A program made the translations under genes and the position numbers. The notes beneath the pieces were generated by a model. The model worked only from the letters and a program-made list of their open reading frames with translations, was not told where the DNA came from and did no database searches. Positions 1 through 5,350 of a stretch of 7,350 bases of DNA are shown here, one piece after another; the first letter of the stretch is position 1; every line of letters starts with the position of its first letter. The DNA lies in contig RGVM01000120.1 of NCBI GenBank assembly GCA_010027295.1, positions 1 through 7,350 on the forward strand. Reading direction: 5' to 3'. This DNA is from Chitinophagia bacterium (lineage in GTDB: Bacteria > Bacteroidota > Bacteroidia > Chitinophagales > Chitinophagaceae).

Positions 1-561
1 GTGTGGGTCGGGTCACACGCCGTGCAGACCACCTGGAGTTATTACAACATCGGCAAGTTCGGATGGGACGAGCGTATGGTCGGTTATTCGCTGGCCTTCG
101 TGGGACTGATGATCGCCATGGTGCAGGGCGGGCTCATTCGGGTCGCCATTCCCCGCCTCGGGCTGAAGCGTAGTATGTTCACAGGCTTGATGATGTTCAC
201 GGCTGGCATGGTCCTCTACGCCTTCGCCACGGAAGGATGGATGATGTTCGTCTTCTCCTTCGTCTATTGCATGGGTGGCATAGCCGGACCCGCCATACAG
301 GGCATCATTTCCACGCAGGTGCCGCCCGACGAGCAGGGCGAGCTGCAGGGTTCCATGACCAGTCTGATGAGTGCCTCCACGATCGTCGGACCGCCCCTGA
401 TGAGCTCGCTGTATGCGCATTTCTCACGTCCCGATGCGGCGCTTCGCTTCCCGGGTGCGCCCTTCATCATGGGTGCCCTCCTCTTCCTGACGGGTGGGCT
501 GCTGGCCCTGCGCAGCCTTCGGAACCTTCGGCTTCCGGATGGCCATTCGGGAAAGATGTAA
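1..561 (+). CDS. TetA-type MFS transporter, C-terminal half (5' partial)
   Basis: This reading frame is open at the left edge, so the first codon shown (GTG) is internal and about half of the protein is missing. The 186 visible residues carry roughly the last five or six membrane helices of a major facilitator superfamily transporter. Hydrophobic segments lie at about residues 28-46, 58-76, 80-104, 118-138 and 150-170. The loop at about 107-118 (VPPDEQGELQGSMTSL) and the later FPGAPF motif are typical of the TCR/Tet subgroup, proton-driven drug exporters of about 400 residues. From the family it should act in the inner membrane as a drug:H+ antiporter. The substrate cannot be read from this half, and chromosomal members in Bacteroidota are often annotated as tetracycline exporters without proof of resistance. 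It stops with TAA. No clear terminator follows, and the next gene's promoter begins within about 20 bases. Confidence 0.88.
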   Translation: MWVGSHAVQTTWSYYNIGKFGWDERMVGYSLAFVGLMIAMVQGGLIRVAIPRLGLKRSMFTGLMMFTAGMVLYAFATEGWMMFVFSFVYCMGGIAGPAIQGIISTQVPPDEQGELQGSMTSLMSASTIVGPPLMSSLYAHFSRPDAALRFPGAPFIMGALLFLTGGLLALRSLRNLRLPDGHSGKM

Positions 562-577
562 CATGCCTTTAACAGGT

Positions 578-612
578 AATTGTCGGAATTGTCGGGAATA
601 CCCTTACCTTTG
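578..612 (+). promoter_or_regulatory. Bacteroidota-type promoter of the RRM gene with a tandem 9-bp repeat
   Basis: TACCTTTG at 605-612 matches the Bacteroidota -7 consensus TAnnTTTG exactly. A TTG at 580-582 could be the -33 element, with a 22-base gap that is slightly longer than the usual 19-21. A perfect 9-bp direct repeat, AATTGTCGG twice in a row (578-586 and 587-595), covers the -33 region and could be an operator. Transcription would start near 619, which gives the RRM gene a leader of about 125 nt. Confidence 0.6.
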
Positions 613-618
613 CATCGT

Positions 619-743
619 AAAATTGAGCTAAGTACGGTGCATTGCCAGAGTCAGAATTTTCCCGCTAAGTTTAGCCTGCTAAATTCAGTCCTCAGTAAGC
701 TGTGTTTGGACTCAAGTATTCTTTCATCCATCAACCTTTTTTC
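619..743 (+). promoter_or_regulatory. Long 5' leader of the RRM gene with repeated GCTAA motifs
   Basis: This is the predicted untranslated leader between the promoter and the RRM start codon. It holds GCTAAGT at 627-633, GCTAAGT at 664-670 and GCTAAAT at 678-684. The middle copy belongs to the short palindrome GCTAAGTTTAGC (664-675). The leader is AT-richer than its surroundings and ends in a pyrimidine-rich stretch before the ATG. Leaders of this length are common in genes for small RNA-binding or cold-shock-type proteins that regulate their own mRNA. That role is inferred here. Confidence 0.4.
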
Positions 744-1079
744 ATGAACATTTACGTGTCCAATCTCAGCTACAACGTGCAGGATGAGGACCTGAGAGGC
801 TTCTTCGAAGAGTACGGCGAAGTCTCCTCCGCAAAAGTCATCATGGACAAATTCACGAACAAGAGCCGTGGTTTCGGCTTCGTGGAGATGCCCGACAACG
901 AGTCGGCCCAGAAGGCCATCCGCGAACTCGACGGCGCAACCGTCGAGGGACGCTCCATCAAGGTCAGCGAGGCAAGGCCCCGCGAGGAGCGCAGCGGCGG
1001 CGGCGGCGGCAATTTCGGCGGCGGTGGCGGCGGTGGTCGTCGTCCCTACGGCGGCGGCGGCGGTGGCAACCGTTGGTAA
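744..1079 (+). CDS. Small RNA-binding protein: one RRM domain plus a glycine-rich tail
   Basis: This 111-residue protein has one RNA recognition motif at about residues 1-80. RNP2 is IYVSNL (3-8) and RNP1 is KSRGFGFVEM (about 37-46), and both carry the aromatic residues that stack on RNA bases. The last 30 or so residues are a low-complexity Gly/Arg tail with Asn, Phe and Tyr, similar to the RGG tails of eukaryotic and cyanobacterial Rbp proteins. Such single-RRM proteins are widespread in Bacteroidota and are thought to bind single-stranded RNA in the cytoplasm and affect mRNA stability or translation. The exact targets are unknown. The ATG at 744 is preferred over the in-frame TTG at 702 because the RRM fold begins at MNIYVSNL and the 14 extra residues match nothing in the family. 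The gene is monocistronic, between its own promoter and a strong terminator. The tail is encoded by a GGC-rich stretch (about 997-1070) that could expand or contract by slippage. Confidence 0.93.
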   Translation: MNIYVSNLSYNVQDEDLRGFFEEYGEVSSAKVIMDKFTNKSRGFGFVEMPDNESAQKAIRELDGATVEGRSIKVSEARPREERSGGGGGNFGGGGGGGRRPYGGGGGGNRW

Positions 1080-1124
1080 GTCACGCCTTCGATCCGTCCA
1101 CAACACGAATCGACGCAAAAATCC

Positions 1125-1157
1125 GAGGGATGGGGGAGACCCCGTCCCTCTTTTTTT
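1125..1157 (+). terminator. Strong intrinsic terminator of the RRM gene
   Basis: An 11-bp stem (1125-1135 with 1140-1150, one G-U pair) closes on a GAGA tetraloop of the GNRA type and is followed at once by seven T residues (1151-1157). It lies 45 bases after the RRM stop codon. This should end the RRM transcript and isolate korB from it. Confidence 0.9.
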
Positions 1158-1346
1158 CCCTCTATAGAACGGCCTCACCCATCCCATGGCAAATCCACCT
1201 GCGGGGTTCTCAAAGCCGGGGGGGTGGAGGTCAGGGCAGACTGGATGACGCGTCGGCGGCAGAGTTGCCATCTTGCAACCGCGTGGTACCGCCTTTCGGG
1301 GATGCCTTTGCCGTCAGTTTCGGTTTCTCACTTCGGATCGATTGAT
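1158..1346. other. Intergenic stretch upstream of korB, no gene seen
   Basis: I see no coding frame with family resemblance and no tRNA here. A hairpin-forming inverted repeat, GTTGC/GCAAC (1264-1268 with 1275-1279), is followed by CCGCGTGG (1279-1286). Read on the minus strand this gives a GTACCACGCGG core that also occurs in the 23-bp repeats at 6245-6428. The segment otherwise has no structure I can explain. Confidence 0.4.
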
Positions 1347-1354
1347 TACATTTG
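1324..1354 (+). promoter_or_regulatory. korB promoter
   Basis: TACATTTG at 1347-1354 is a perfect Bacteroidota -7 element. TTTC at 1324-1327 lies exactly 19 bases upstream, which is the preferred spacing, and differs from the -33 consensus TTTG at one base. The start point would fall near 1360, leaving about 15 nt of leader before the ATG at 1376. This excludes the in-frame TTG at 1352 as a start codon, because it lies inside the -7 element. Confidence 0.75.
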
Positions 1355-1375
1355 GGTACAGAACTTTCACCCATC

Positions 1376-2410
1376 ATGTCCGAACAAGCCATTGCTCCCG
1401 CACCTCTCACAGCCAAGGATTTCCAGACAGACCAGGAGGTCCGCTGGTGCCCCGGATGCGGAGACTATTCCATCCTTGCGCAGGTCCAGAAGGTCATGCC
1501 CACCCTGGGCATCCCCCGTGAGAACATCGTGATCGTCTCCGGCATCGGCTGCTCCAGCCGTTTCCCTTATTACATGGAGACCTACGGCATGCACTCCATC
1601 CACGGTCGCGCGACCGCCATCGCCAGCGGACTCAAGGCCAGTCGGCCCGAGTTGAGCATCTGGATCGTGACGGGCGATGGAGACGGGCTGAGCATCGGAG
1701 GCAACCATACTATACATCTGCTGCGCCGCAACTTCGACGTCAATATCATGCTCTTCAACAATCAGATCTATGGTCTGACGAAGGGCCAGTATTCCCCCAC
1801 GTCCGAGGCCAACAAGGTCACCAAGTCGACCCCCTTCGGCAGCATCGACCATCCCTTCAACCCGCTCGCCCTGGCCATGGGCGCTGATGCGACCTTCATC
1901 GCCAGGAGCATGGACAGGGATCCCAAGCACCTCCAGGAGATGCTGCTCCGCAGTTACCGTCACAAGGGCAGCTCCTTCCTCGAGATCTACCAGAACTGCA
2001 ACATCTTCAACGACGGCGCCTTCGAGGTCTTCACTGAAAAGGGCAGCAAGGCCGAGGAAACGCTGTTCCTCGAGCAAGGCAAACCCCTCGTGTTCGGTGC
2101 CGCGAAAGACAAGGCTATCCGACTGGACGGCTTCCGACCCGTGGTCGTGCAGCTCGGTGACGGCGTCAGCGCCGACGACTGCTGGATACATGACGAGCAT
2201 GATTTCTACAAGGCGCAGATCCTCGTGCGCATGTTCGACGACCCCCGGCGCGACGGGCATCTGCCGCGTCCCTTCGGTGTCTTCTACCAGACCGAGAGGC
2301 CCTGTTACGAGGATATGATGGCCGCCCAGATAGACGACGTGATAGCCAAGCGCGGGAAGGGCGACCTCGACAAACTCATCCGCGGCAACGAGGTCTGGAC
2401 GATCCATTGA
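1376..2410 (+). CDS. korB: 2-oxoacid (2-oxoglutarate-type):ferredoxin oxidoreductase, beta subunit
   Basis: This 344-residue protein is the thiamine-diphosphate subunit of a 2-oxoacid:ferredoxin oxidoreductase. The complex decarboxylates 2-oxoacids such as 2-oxoglutarate with CoA and passes electrons to ferredoxin. A CPGCGDYSIL motif supplies Cys25 and Cys28. Cys59 (GIGCSSRFPYY) and Cys208 (QNCNIFNDGAF) complete the four ligands expected for the [4Fe-4S] cluster. The diphosphate-Mg site is GDGDGLSIGGNH (100-111) with Asn128-Asn129, followed by IYGLTKGQYSPTS. The length matches Bacteroidota KorB proteins. The substrate is a family-level inference, because related beta subunits also act on other 2-oxoacids. 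The alpha subunit is usually encoded directly upstream. Here the upstream neighbour is an unrelated gene closed by a terminator, and korB has its own promoter. The ATG at 1376 is chosen because it lies just after the promoter. It overlaps a long antisense frame that is only a codon-bias shadow. Confidence 0.94.
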   Translation: MSEQAIAPAPLTAKDFQTDQEVRWCPGCGDYSILAQVQKVMPTLGIPRENIVIVSGIGCSSRFPYYMETYGMHSIHGRATAIASGLKASRPELSIWIVTGDGDGLSIGGNHTIHLLRRNFDVNIMLFNNQIYGLTKGQYSPTSEANKVTKSTPFGSIDHPFNPLALAMGADATFIARSMDRDPKHLQEMLLRSYRHKGSSFLEIYQNCNIFNDGAFEVFTEKGSKAEETLFLEQGKPLVFGAAKDKAIRLDGFRPVVVQLGDGVSADDCWIHDEHDFYKAQILVRMFDDPRRDGHLPRPFGVFYQTERPCYEDMMAAQIDDVIAKRGKGDLDKLIRGNEVWTIH

Positions 2411-2448
2411 CGGGCACCTCGAGCCTCCCCAAACCATAGTACCGATAC

Positions 2449-2486
2449 GAAGGGCCGACGCGCAACCTGCGGCGGCCCTTCTCTTT
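2449..2486 (+). terminator. korB terminator
   Basis: A 9-bp GC-rich stem (GAAGGGCCG at 2449-2457 with CGGCCCTTC at 2473-2481) is capped by a further CGC/GCG pairing and a 7-base loop. The T-rich tract TCTTT follows (2482-2486). The stem is strong and the T tract is modest. It lies 38 bases past the korB stop. Confidence 0.75.
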
Positions 2487-2496
2487 GCTGACGTGC

Positions 2497-2528
2497 AAAA
2501 AAAGAGCCAGCGATGGACATCGCCGGCT
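2497..2528 (-). terminator. Minus-strand intrinsic terminator
   Basis: Read on the minus strand, AGCC-GCGAT type arms (2528-2519 with 2514-2505, 9 bp with one internal mismatch and a 4-base loop) are followed by C and then seven T residues (2503-2497). On the plus strand no T tract follows the same hairpin, so the signal points leftward. No annotated minus-strand gene ends here, so it must serve an unannotated transcript. It lies back to back with the korB terminator. Confidence 0.75.
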
Positions 2529-2752
2529 TGTGCTTACCTCTGAAACCACAAAAAGACTTTTACAACCCTGTAAGCGAGGGTGTACAAAAAATCAGACACG
2601 GCTTGTACCGATGTCAAATCTCTTTAAGATGTCACTGTCGCCGAATGACGACACGTCACATCACGGTAAGTTCAATGGATTCAGAGAGGATGAGGAATTG
2701 GATGGGATATCGGGTTACGGATCGGTCTCGCAGGACGCGATGGAACCGTCGT
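2497..2752 (-). ncRNA. Predicted small RNA, about 255 nt, family not recognised
   Basis: A minus-strand transcript is predicted from a promoter at 2759-2789 and a terminator at 2497-2528, with no open frame of normal gene length between them. Several self-complementary elements lie along it. Near the 5' end is a two-part hairpin (CGGT/ACCG outer and TCGC/GCGA inner stems, 2723-2748). The middle has a 12-bp stem with one mismatch and one bulge (2628-2662). Further on are GTACAA/TTGTAC arms (2582-2608), an 8-bp bulged stem (2561-2584), and the terminator hairpin. I checked by eye for tmRNA, RNase P and SRP hallmarks and found none. Two very short frames are possible inside it (20 codons from a GTG, 27 codons from a TTG), so a small-peptide mRNA is an alternative. 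Ends are approximate. Confidence 0.4.
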
Positions 2753-2758
2753 ATGCTG

Positions 2759-2789
2759 TAAAAGTAAGCATGAAGTCGGATTTTCCAAA
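2759..2789 (-). promoter_or_regulatory. Minus-strand promoter driving the predicted small RNA
   Basis: On the minus strand, TTTG (2789-2786) is followed after exactly 19 bases by TACTTTTA (2766-2759). The first is a perfect -33 element. The second matches five of the six fixed positions of TAnnTTTG, and the spacing is optimal. The start point would fall near 2752, just before the 5' hairpin. Confidence 0.5.
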
Positions 2790-2936
2790 CAAATAACCTG
2801 TGAAAATGCAAAATCCGAACATGATGTAAATACAAACCGAAACAATACATTGATTCCCATGACATGAGATGTATCTTGAGTCGATAGTTACTGCCGGAAT
2901 ATTCCGTTGCATGTCATACGAATCACACCCAACCGC

Positions 2937-3545
2937 ATGATCCTCGCCCTTCATCCCAAGGACCCCCAGCCTCGGCTGGTGCGCAAAGTGGTTGACTGCC
3001 TGAGGGACGGTGGTGTGATCATCTATCCCACGGATACCGTGTACGGTTTCGGATGCGACATCTTCCAACCCCGGGCGGTCGAGCGCGTCTGCGCCCTCAA
3101 GGGCGTGGAGCCACAGAAGGCGCAGCTGTCCTTCATCTGCGACGGGCTGAGCGATCTCAGCCGGTATGCGAGGAGCATCCCGACACCCGTCTACCGAATC
3201 CTGAAGAGCCATCTGCCGGGAGCTTTCACCTTCATCCTCCCCGCGAGCCGGGAAGTGCCACGCATCCTCAAAGGGCGGCGCGACACCATCGGTTTGCGCG
3301 TGCCCGACCACCCCATCGCCAATGCCATCATCCGGGAACTCACGCATCCCATCCTGAGCTCCTCCCTGCCGGGGGAGATGGTGGAGGAGTATACGGACCC
3401 CGAAATCATACATGAGCGGTTCGGTCGACAGGTGGATATGGTCGTGGACGGGGGACCGGGCGGCATCGGCTATTCGACCGTCGTCGACCTCACCGGCGAT
3501 GAGCCCGTCATCCTGAGGCAGGGCGTGGCGGTCTTCGCGGAATGA
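2937..3545 (+). CDS. YrdC/Sua5-family protein (L-threonylcarbamoyladenylate synthase-like)
   Basis: This 202-residue protein is a single YrdC domain. The family signature is near the N terminus: GGVIIYPTDTVYG (about 25-37), then KGVEPQKAQLSFIC, HLPGAFTFILP, IGLRVPDHPIA and a late STVVDLT (the STV-DLT element). TsaC/Sua5 proteins make threonylcarbamoyl-AMP from threonine, bicarbonate and ATP for the t6A modification of ANN-decoding tRNAs. The length fits a TsaC or YciO protein without the extra Sua5 domain. The motif after PTDTVYG differs from classical TsaC and looks closer to the YciO branch, whose role is less certain, so I give no symbol. The ATG at 2937 is preferred because the family sequence begins about there. 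An in-frame TTG at 2907 would add ten residues and overlaps a 12-bp palindrome. The gene converges on rnhB with a 40-bp gap. Confidence 0.88.
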   Translation: MILALHPKDPQPRLVRKVVDCLRDGGVIIYPTDTVYGFGCDIFQPRAVERVCALKGVEPQKAQLSFICDGLSDLSRYARSIPTPVYRILKSHLPGAFTFILPASREVPRILKGRRDTIGLRVPDHPIANAIIRELTHPILSSSLPGEMVEEYTDPEIIHERFGRQVDMVVDGGPGGIGYSTVVDLTGDEPVILRQGVAVFAE

Positions 3546-3553
3546 GGCTGCCA

Positions 3554-3568
3554 TCCGCCATCGGCGGA
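3554..3568. terminator. Short hairpin between convergent genes
   Basis: TCCGCC-atc-GGCGGA forms a 6-bp stem in the 40-bp gap between the converging sua5-like gene and rnhB. It could act as a bidirectional terminator, but neither strand has a proper T tract after it. Confidence 0.3.
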
Positions 3569-3585
3569 GAACCTATTGGAGAATA

Positions 3586-4185
3586 TCAGTCCTTGGAAAT
3601 CGGAAGCTCACGATCCCATCGGAAGCTTCTGCGGTGCAGCGGGGTCAGTCCATGCCGCCTGATGGCATCGCGATGTTCCTGTGTGGGATACCCCTTGTTT
3701 CTGTCCCATGCATAATTGGGGAATTCCAGATGCGCATCGCGCATGAACCGGTCGCGTTCCGTCTTTGCCAATACGCTTGCTGCGGCGATGGATGCATATA
3801 TGGCATCCCCCTGTACGACGGTCAGGTGTGGCGTCCAGGGGTAGGGCTTGAAACGGTTGCCGTCGACGAGGATGAGTCCGGGTCGGAGGGAGAGTCCGTT
3901 GAGGGCAAGGTGCATGGCATGAATGGATGCCTGAAGGATATTTATGCGGTCTATCTCCTCGGCTTCGACACGGGCGATATGGCAGGACAGGGCTTCCCGG
4001 AGGATGACTTCGCGCATGGTGTCGCGGTCGGTCTCCGTCATGCGCTTGGAGTCATTGAGCAGGGGGTGGTGGAAGTCGGGCGGGAGGATGACGGCGGCGG
4101 CGAAGACGGGTCCCGCCAGGCAGCCCCTTCCGGCCTCGTCGCACCCAGCTTCCGGCACCTGGTCCTGGTGGCGGGGTAGGAGCAT
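3586..4185 (-). CDS. rnhB: Ribonuclease HII
   Basis: This 199-residue protein has the full type 2 RNase H signature. The active site is Asp16-Glu17 in GCDEAGRGCLAGPV, Asp108 in LVDGNRF, and Asp127 in VQGDAIYASIAAASVLAKTERD, giving the DEDD metal-binding set. LLNDSKRM (42-49), LEFPNYAWDRNKGYPTQEHR and the C-terminal HRRSF motif are also characteristic. The enzyme cuts the RNA strand of RNA-DNA hybrids and starts removal of single ribonucleotides from DNA in the cytoplasm. The length is normal. The open frame extends far upstream, but the added residues are antisense to ctaA and match nothing, so the ATG at 4185 is the start. A near-consensus -7 element (TACTTTCG, 4197-4190) lies only four bases before the ATG, so the mRNA may have almost no leader. 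The gene is divergent from ctaA across 66 bp. Confidence 0.95.
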   Translation of the reverse strand: MLLPRHQDQVPEAGCDEAGRGCLAGPVFAAAVILPPDFHHPLLNDSKRMTETDRDTMREVILREALSCHIARVEAEEIDRINILQASIHAMHLALNGLSLRPGLILVDGNRFKPYPWTPHLTVVQGDAIYASIAAASVLAKTERDRFMRDAHLEFPNYAWDRNKGYPTQEHRDAIRRHGLTPLHRRSFRWDRELPISKD

Positions 4186-4189
4186 GTTT

Positions 4190-4197
4190 CGAAAGTA
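4190..4197 (-). promoter_or_regulatory. Putative rnhB -7 element, four bases from the start codon
   Basis: TACTTTCG on the minus strand matches five of the six fixed positions of TAnnTTTG. No TTTG lies at the expected 19-base distance upstream, so support rests on the -7 element and its position. Confidence 0.35.
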
Positions 4198-4239
4198 TGA
4201 AAAAATCGTCCTGTGCCATGGCGGCAAACGGTTCTGCGG

Positions 4240-4247
4240 TACCTTTG
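4240..4247 (+). promoter_or_regulatory. ctaA -7 element, four bases from the start codon
   Basis: TACCTTTG is a perfect TAnnTTTG element ending four bases before the ctaA ATG (4252). A start point about seven bases downstream would fall on or next to the ATG, predicting a leaderless mRNA. No good -33 element is seen at 19-21 bases upstream. Confidence 0.5.
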
Positions 4248-4251
4248 CCGC

Positions 4252-5310
4252 ATGGATAGAATCGGGGTTGCCGAGCGTTCCGACCGTGCCGTGGCCATCT
4301 GGCTCTGGACCGGCGTTGGCATGATCATGGTGCAGGTGTTGCTGGGCGGTATCACGAGGCTTACGGGTTCCGGCCTTTCCATTACCGAGTGGAAGCCCAT
4401 CCTGGGGGCATTGCCGCCTATGGGCGAGGCCGACTGGCAGGCGGCCTTCGACAAGTACAAGCAGATCGGTCAGTACCGCCATATCAATTTCGACTTCACG
4501 CTCTCCGATTTCAAGTTCATCTATTTCTGGGAGTGGTTCCACCGACTCTGGGCGCGTCTGATCGGAGTGGTCTTCCTGGTTCCGTTCCTCTGGTTCCTGG
4601 TGCGGGGCAGGATGCGCCGCGACTGGGTGGTCCCGCTCACGGTGCTGTTCCTACTGGGACTGCTGCAGGGTGCCATCGGCTGGATCATGGTGCAGAGCGG
4701 ACTCAACGAGGACGACGTGCGGGTGAGCCATATCCGTCTTGCGATCCACTTCATGGCTGCCATGGGGCTGCTGGTTTATACCTTCCGTTTCGCGCTGAAG
4801 CTGTCGCTGCCCCCCGGGGAGCCGCTCACAGACAGCCGGCTAAGGACATTCACGGGTATCATCCTCGGAATGCTCGTCGTGCAGTTGGTCTATGGCGCGT
4901 TCATGGCGGGTCTGAAGGCGGGAAGCTATGCCCCGACATGGCCCACTCTCAACGGCGCCTGGTGGCCAGCCGGGATGGGGGACGTGCCGGAAGGGTCGGC
5001 CTGGAGCCACAATCCCTTTGCGGTACAGTTCATCCACCGGGGACTGGGATACCTTATCGCCATCATGGTGCTGTACGGGTATGTCCGTTCCGGCTCCGTT
5101 GCCTCGACAGACCTGTTCCGTCGGTACCGCATCCTGCCGCCGGTCCTGGTGCTCCTGCAGGTCGTGTTGGGAATTTTTAGCGTCATCTATTCAGACAGTG
5201 CCGACCGTCTGCTCTGGTTCGGCACCATACACCAGTTCACGGCGATGTTGCTGTTGCTGTCGCTGGTCCTCATGCTCCACTTGCTCCCCAGAAGGACGAC
5301 CGCCCGGTGA
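4252..5310 (+). CDS. ctaA: Heme A synthase, COX15/CtaA family
   Basis: This 352-residue inner-membrane protein oxidises the C8 methyl of heme O to a formyl group to make heme A for aa3-type cytochrome oxidase. About eight membrane helices are visible. The first (about 13-33) runs into GGITRLTGSGLSITEWKP, which carries the conserved Glu46. The four histidines expected as heme ligands are His97 (EWFHRLWARLIG), His166 (RLAIHFMAA), His262 (FIHRGLGYL) and His327 (GTIHQFTA). The loop NFDFTLSDFKFIYFWEWFH and the length fit the COX15 subtype (alphaproteobacteria, Bacteroidota, mitochondria). There is no cysteine pair of the Bacillus-type CtaA. The ATG at 4252 is needed to keep helix 1 whole. The GTG at 4213 lies upstream of the -7 element and is rejected. 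The gene implies aerobic respiration with heme A. Its usual partners (heme O synthase, oxidase subunits) are not in the window. A short gap leads to the PagL-like gene, so the two may share a transcript. Confidence 0.95.
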   Translation: MDRIGVAERSDRAVAIWLWTGVGMIMVQVLLGGITRLTGSGLSITEWKPILGALPPMGEADWQAAFDKYKQIGQYRHINFDFTLSDFKFIYFWEWFHRLWARLIGVVFLVPFLWFLVRGRMRRDWVVPLTVLFLLGLLQGAIGWIMVQSGLNEDDVRVSHIRLAIHFMAAMGLLVYTFRFALKLSLPPGEPLTDSRLRTFTGIILGMLVVQLVYGAFMAGLKAGSYAPTWPTLNGAWWPAGMGDVPEGSAWSHNPFAVQFIHRGLGYLIAIMVLYGYVRSGSVASTDLFRRYRILPPVLVLLQVVLGIFSVIYSDSADRLLWFGTIHQFTAMLLLLSLVLMLHLLPRRTTAR

Positions 5311-5350
5311 GGGCCGGCCTTCCTGTATCAAACCAGAAAACCTGTGGGTC

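Larger units (their letters stand above)
2487..2936. other. 450-bp gap without a convincing protein gene; AT-richer, structured
   Basis: This stretch is visibly lower in GC than the flanking genes. The open frames across it have no recognisable domain. It contains minus-strand promoter and terminator signals, listed separately with the RNA they predict, and several hairpins: 2561-2584, 2582-2608 (GTACAA/TTGTAC arms), 2628-2662 and 2723-2748. Close to the Sua5 gene there is an 8-bp inverted repeat, ATGACATG/CATGTCAT (2859-2866, 2910-2917), and the perfect palindrome CGGAATATTCCG (2895-2906). Confidence 0.6.

Noticed and set aside
1..3. GTG at the left edge as the start codon of the MFS gene
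   Set aside because: The visible protein is only the C-terminal half of a 12-helix transporter, so the gene is cut by the window.
1281..1293. GCGTGGTACCGCC resembles the T-box antiterminator signature
   Set aside because: The rest of a T-box leader (specifier stem, terminator) is absent, the following gene is not an aminoacyl-tRNA synthetase or amino acid gene, and T-boxes are not typical of Bacteroidota. The promoter also lies downstream of this sequence.
1367..2437. Long minus-strand open frame (356 codons) opposite korB
   Set aside because: It is fully antisense to a clear enzyme gene, has no recognisable domain, and is expected from GC-rich third codon positions.
2497..2752. tmRNA, RNase P RNA or SRP RNA for the predicted small RNA
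   Set aside because: The tRNA-like 3' end of tmRNA, the conserved ACAGAA-type elements of RNase P and the SRP tetraloop helix were not seen on the minus strand.
2485..2796. Plus-strand open frame of 103 codons in the korB-Sua5 gap
   Set aside because: There is no domain, it begins inside the korB terminator area, crosses a leftward terminator hairpin and several structured elements, and has no promoter upstream.
4186..4542. N-terminal extension of RNase HII (119 extra residues in the open frame)
   Set aside because: The extension is antisense to ctaA and its promoter, and the normal family start lies at 4185.
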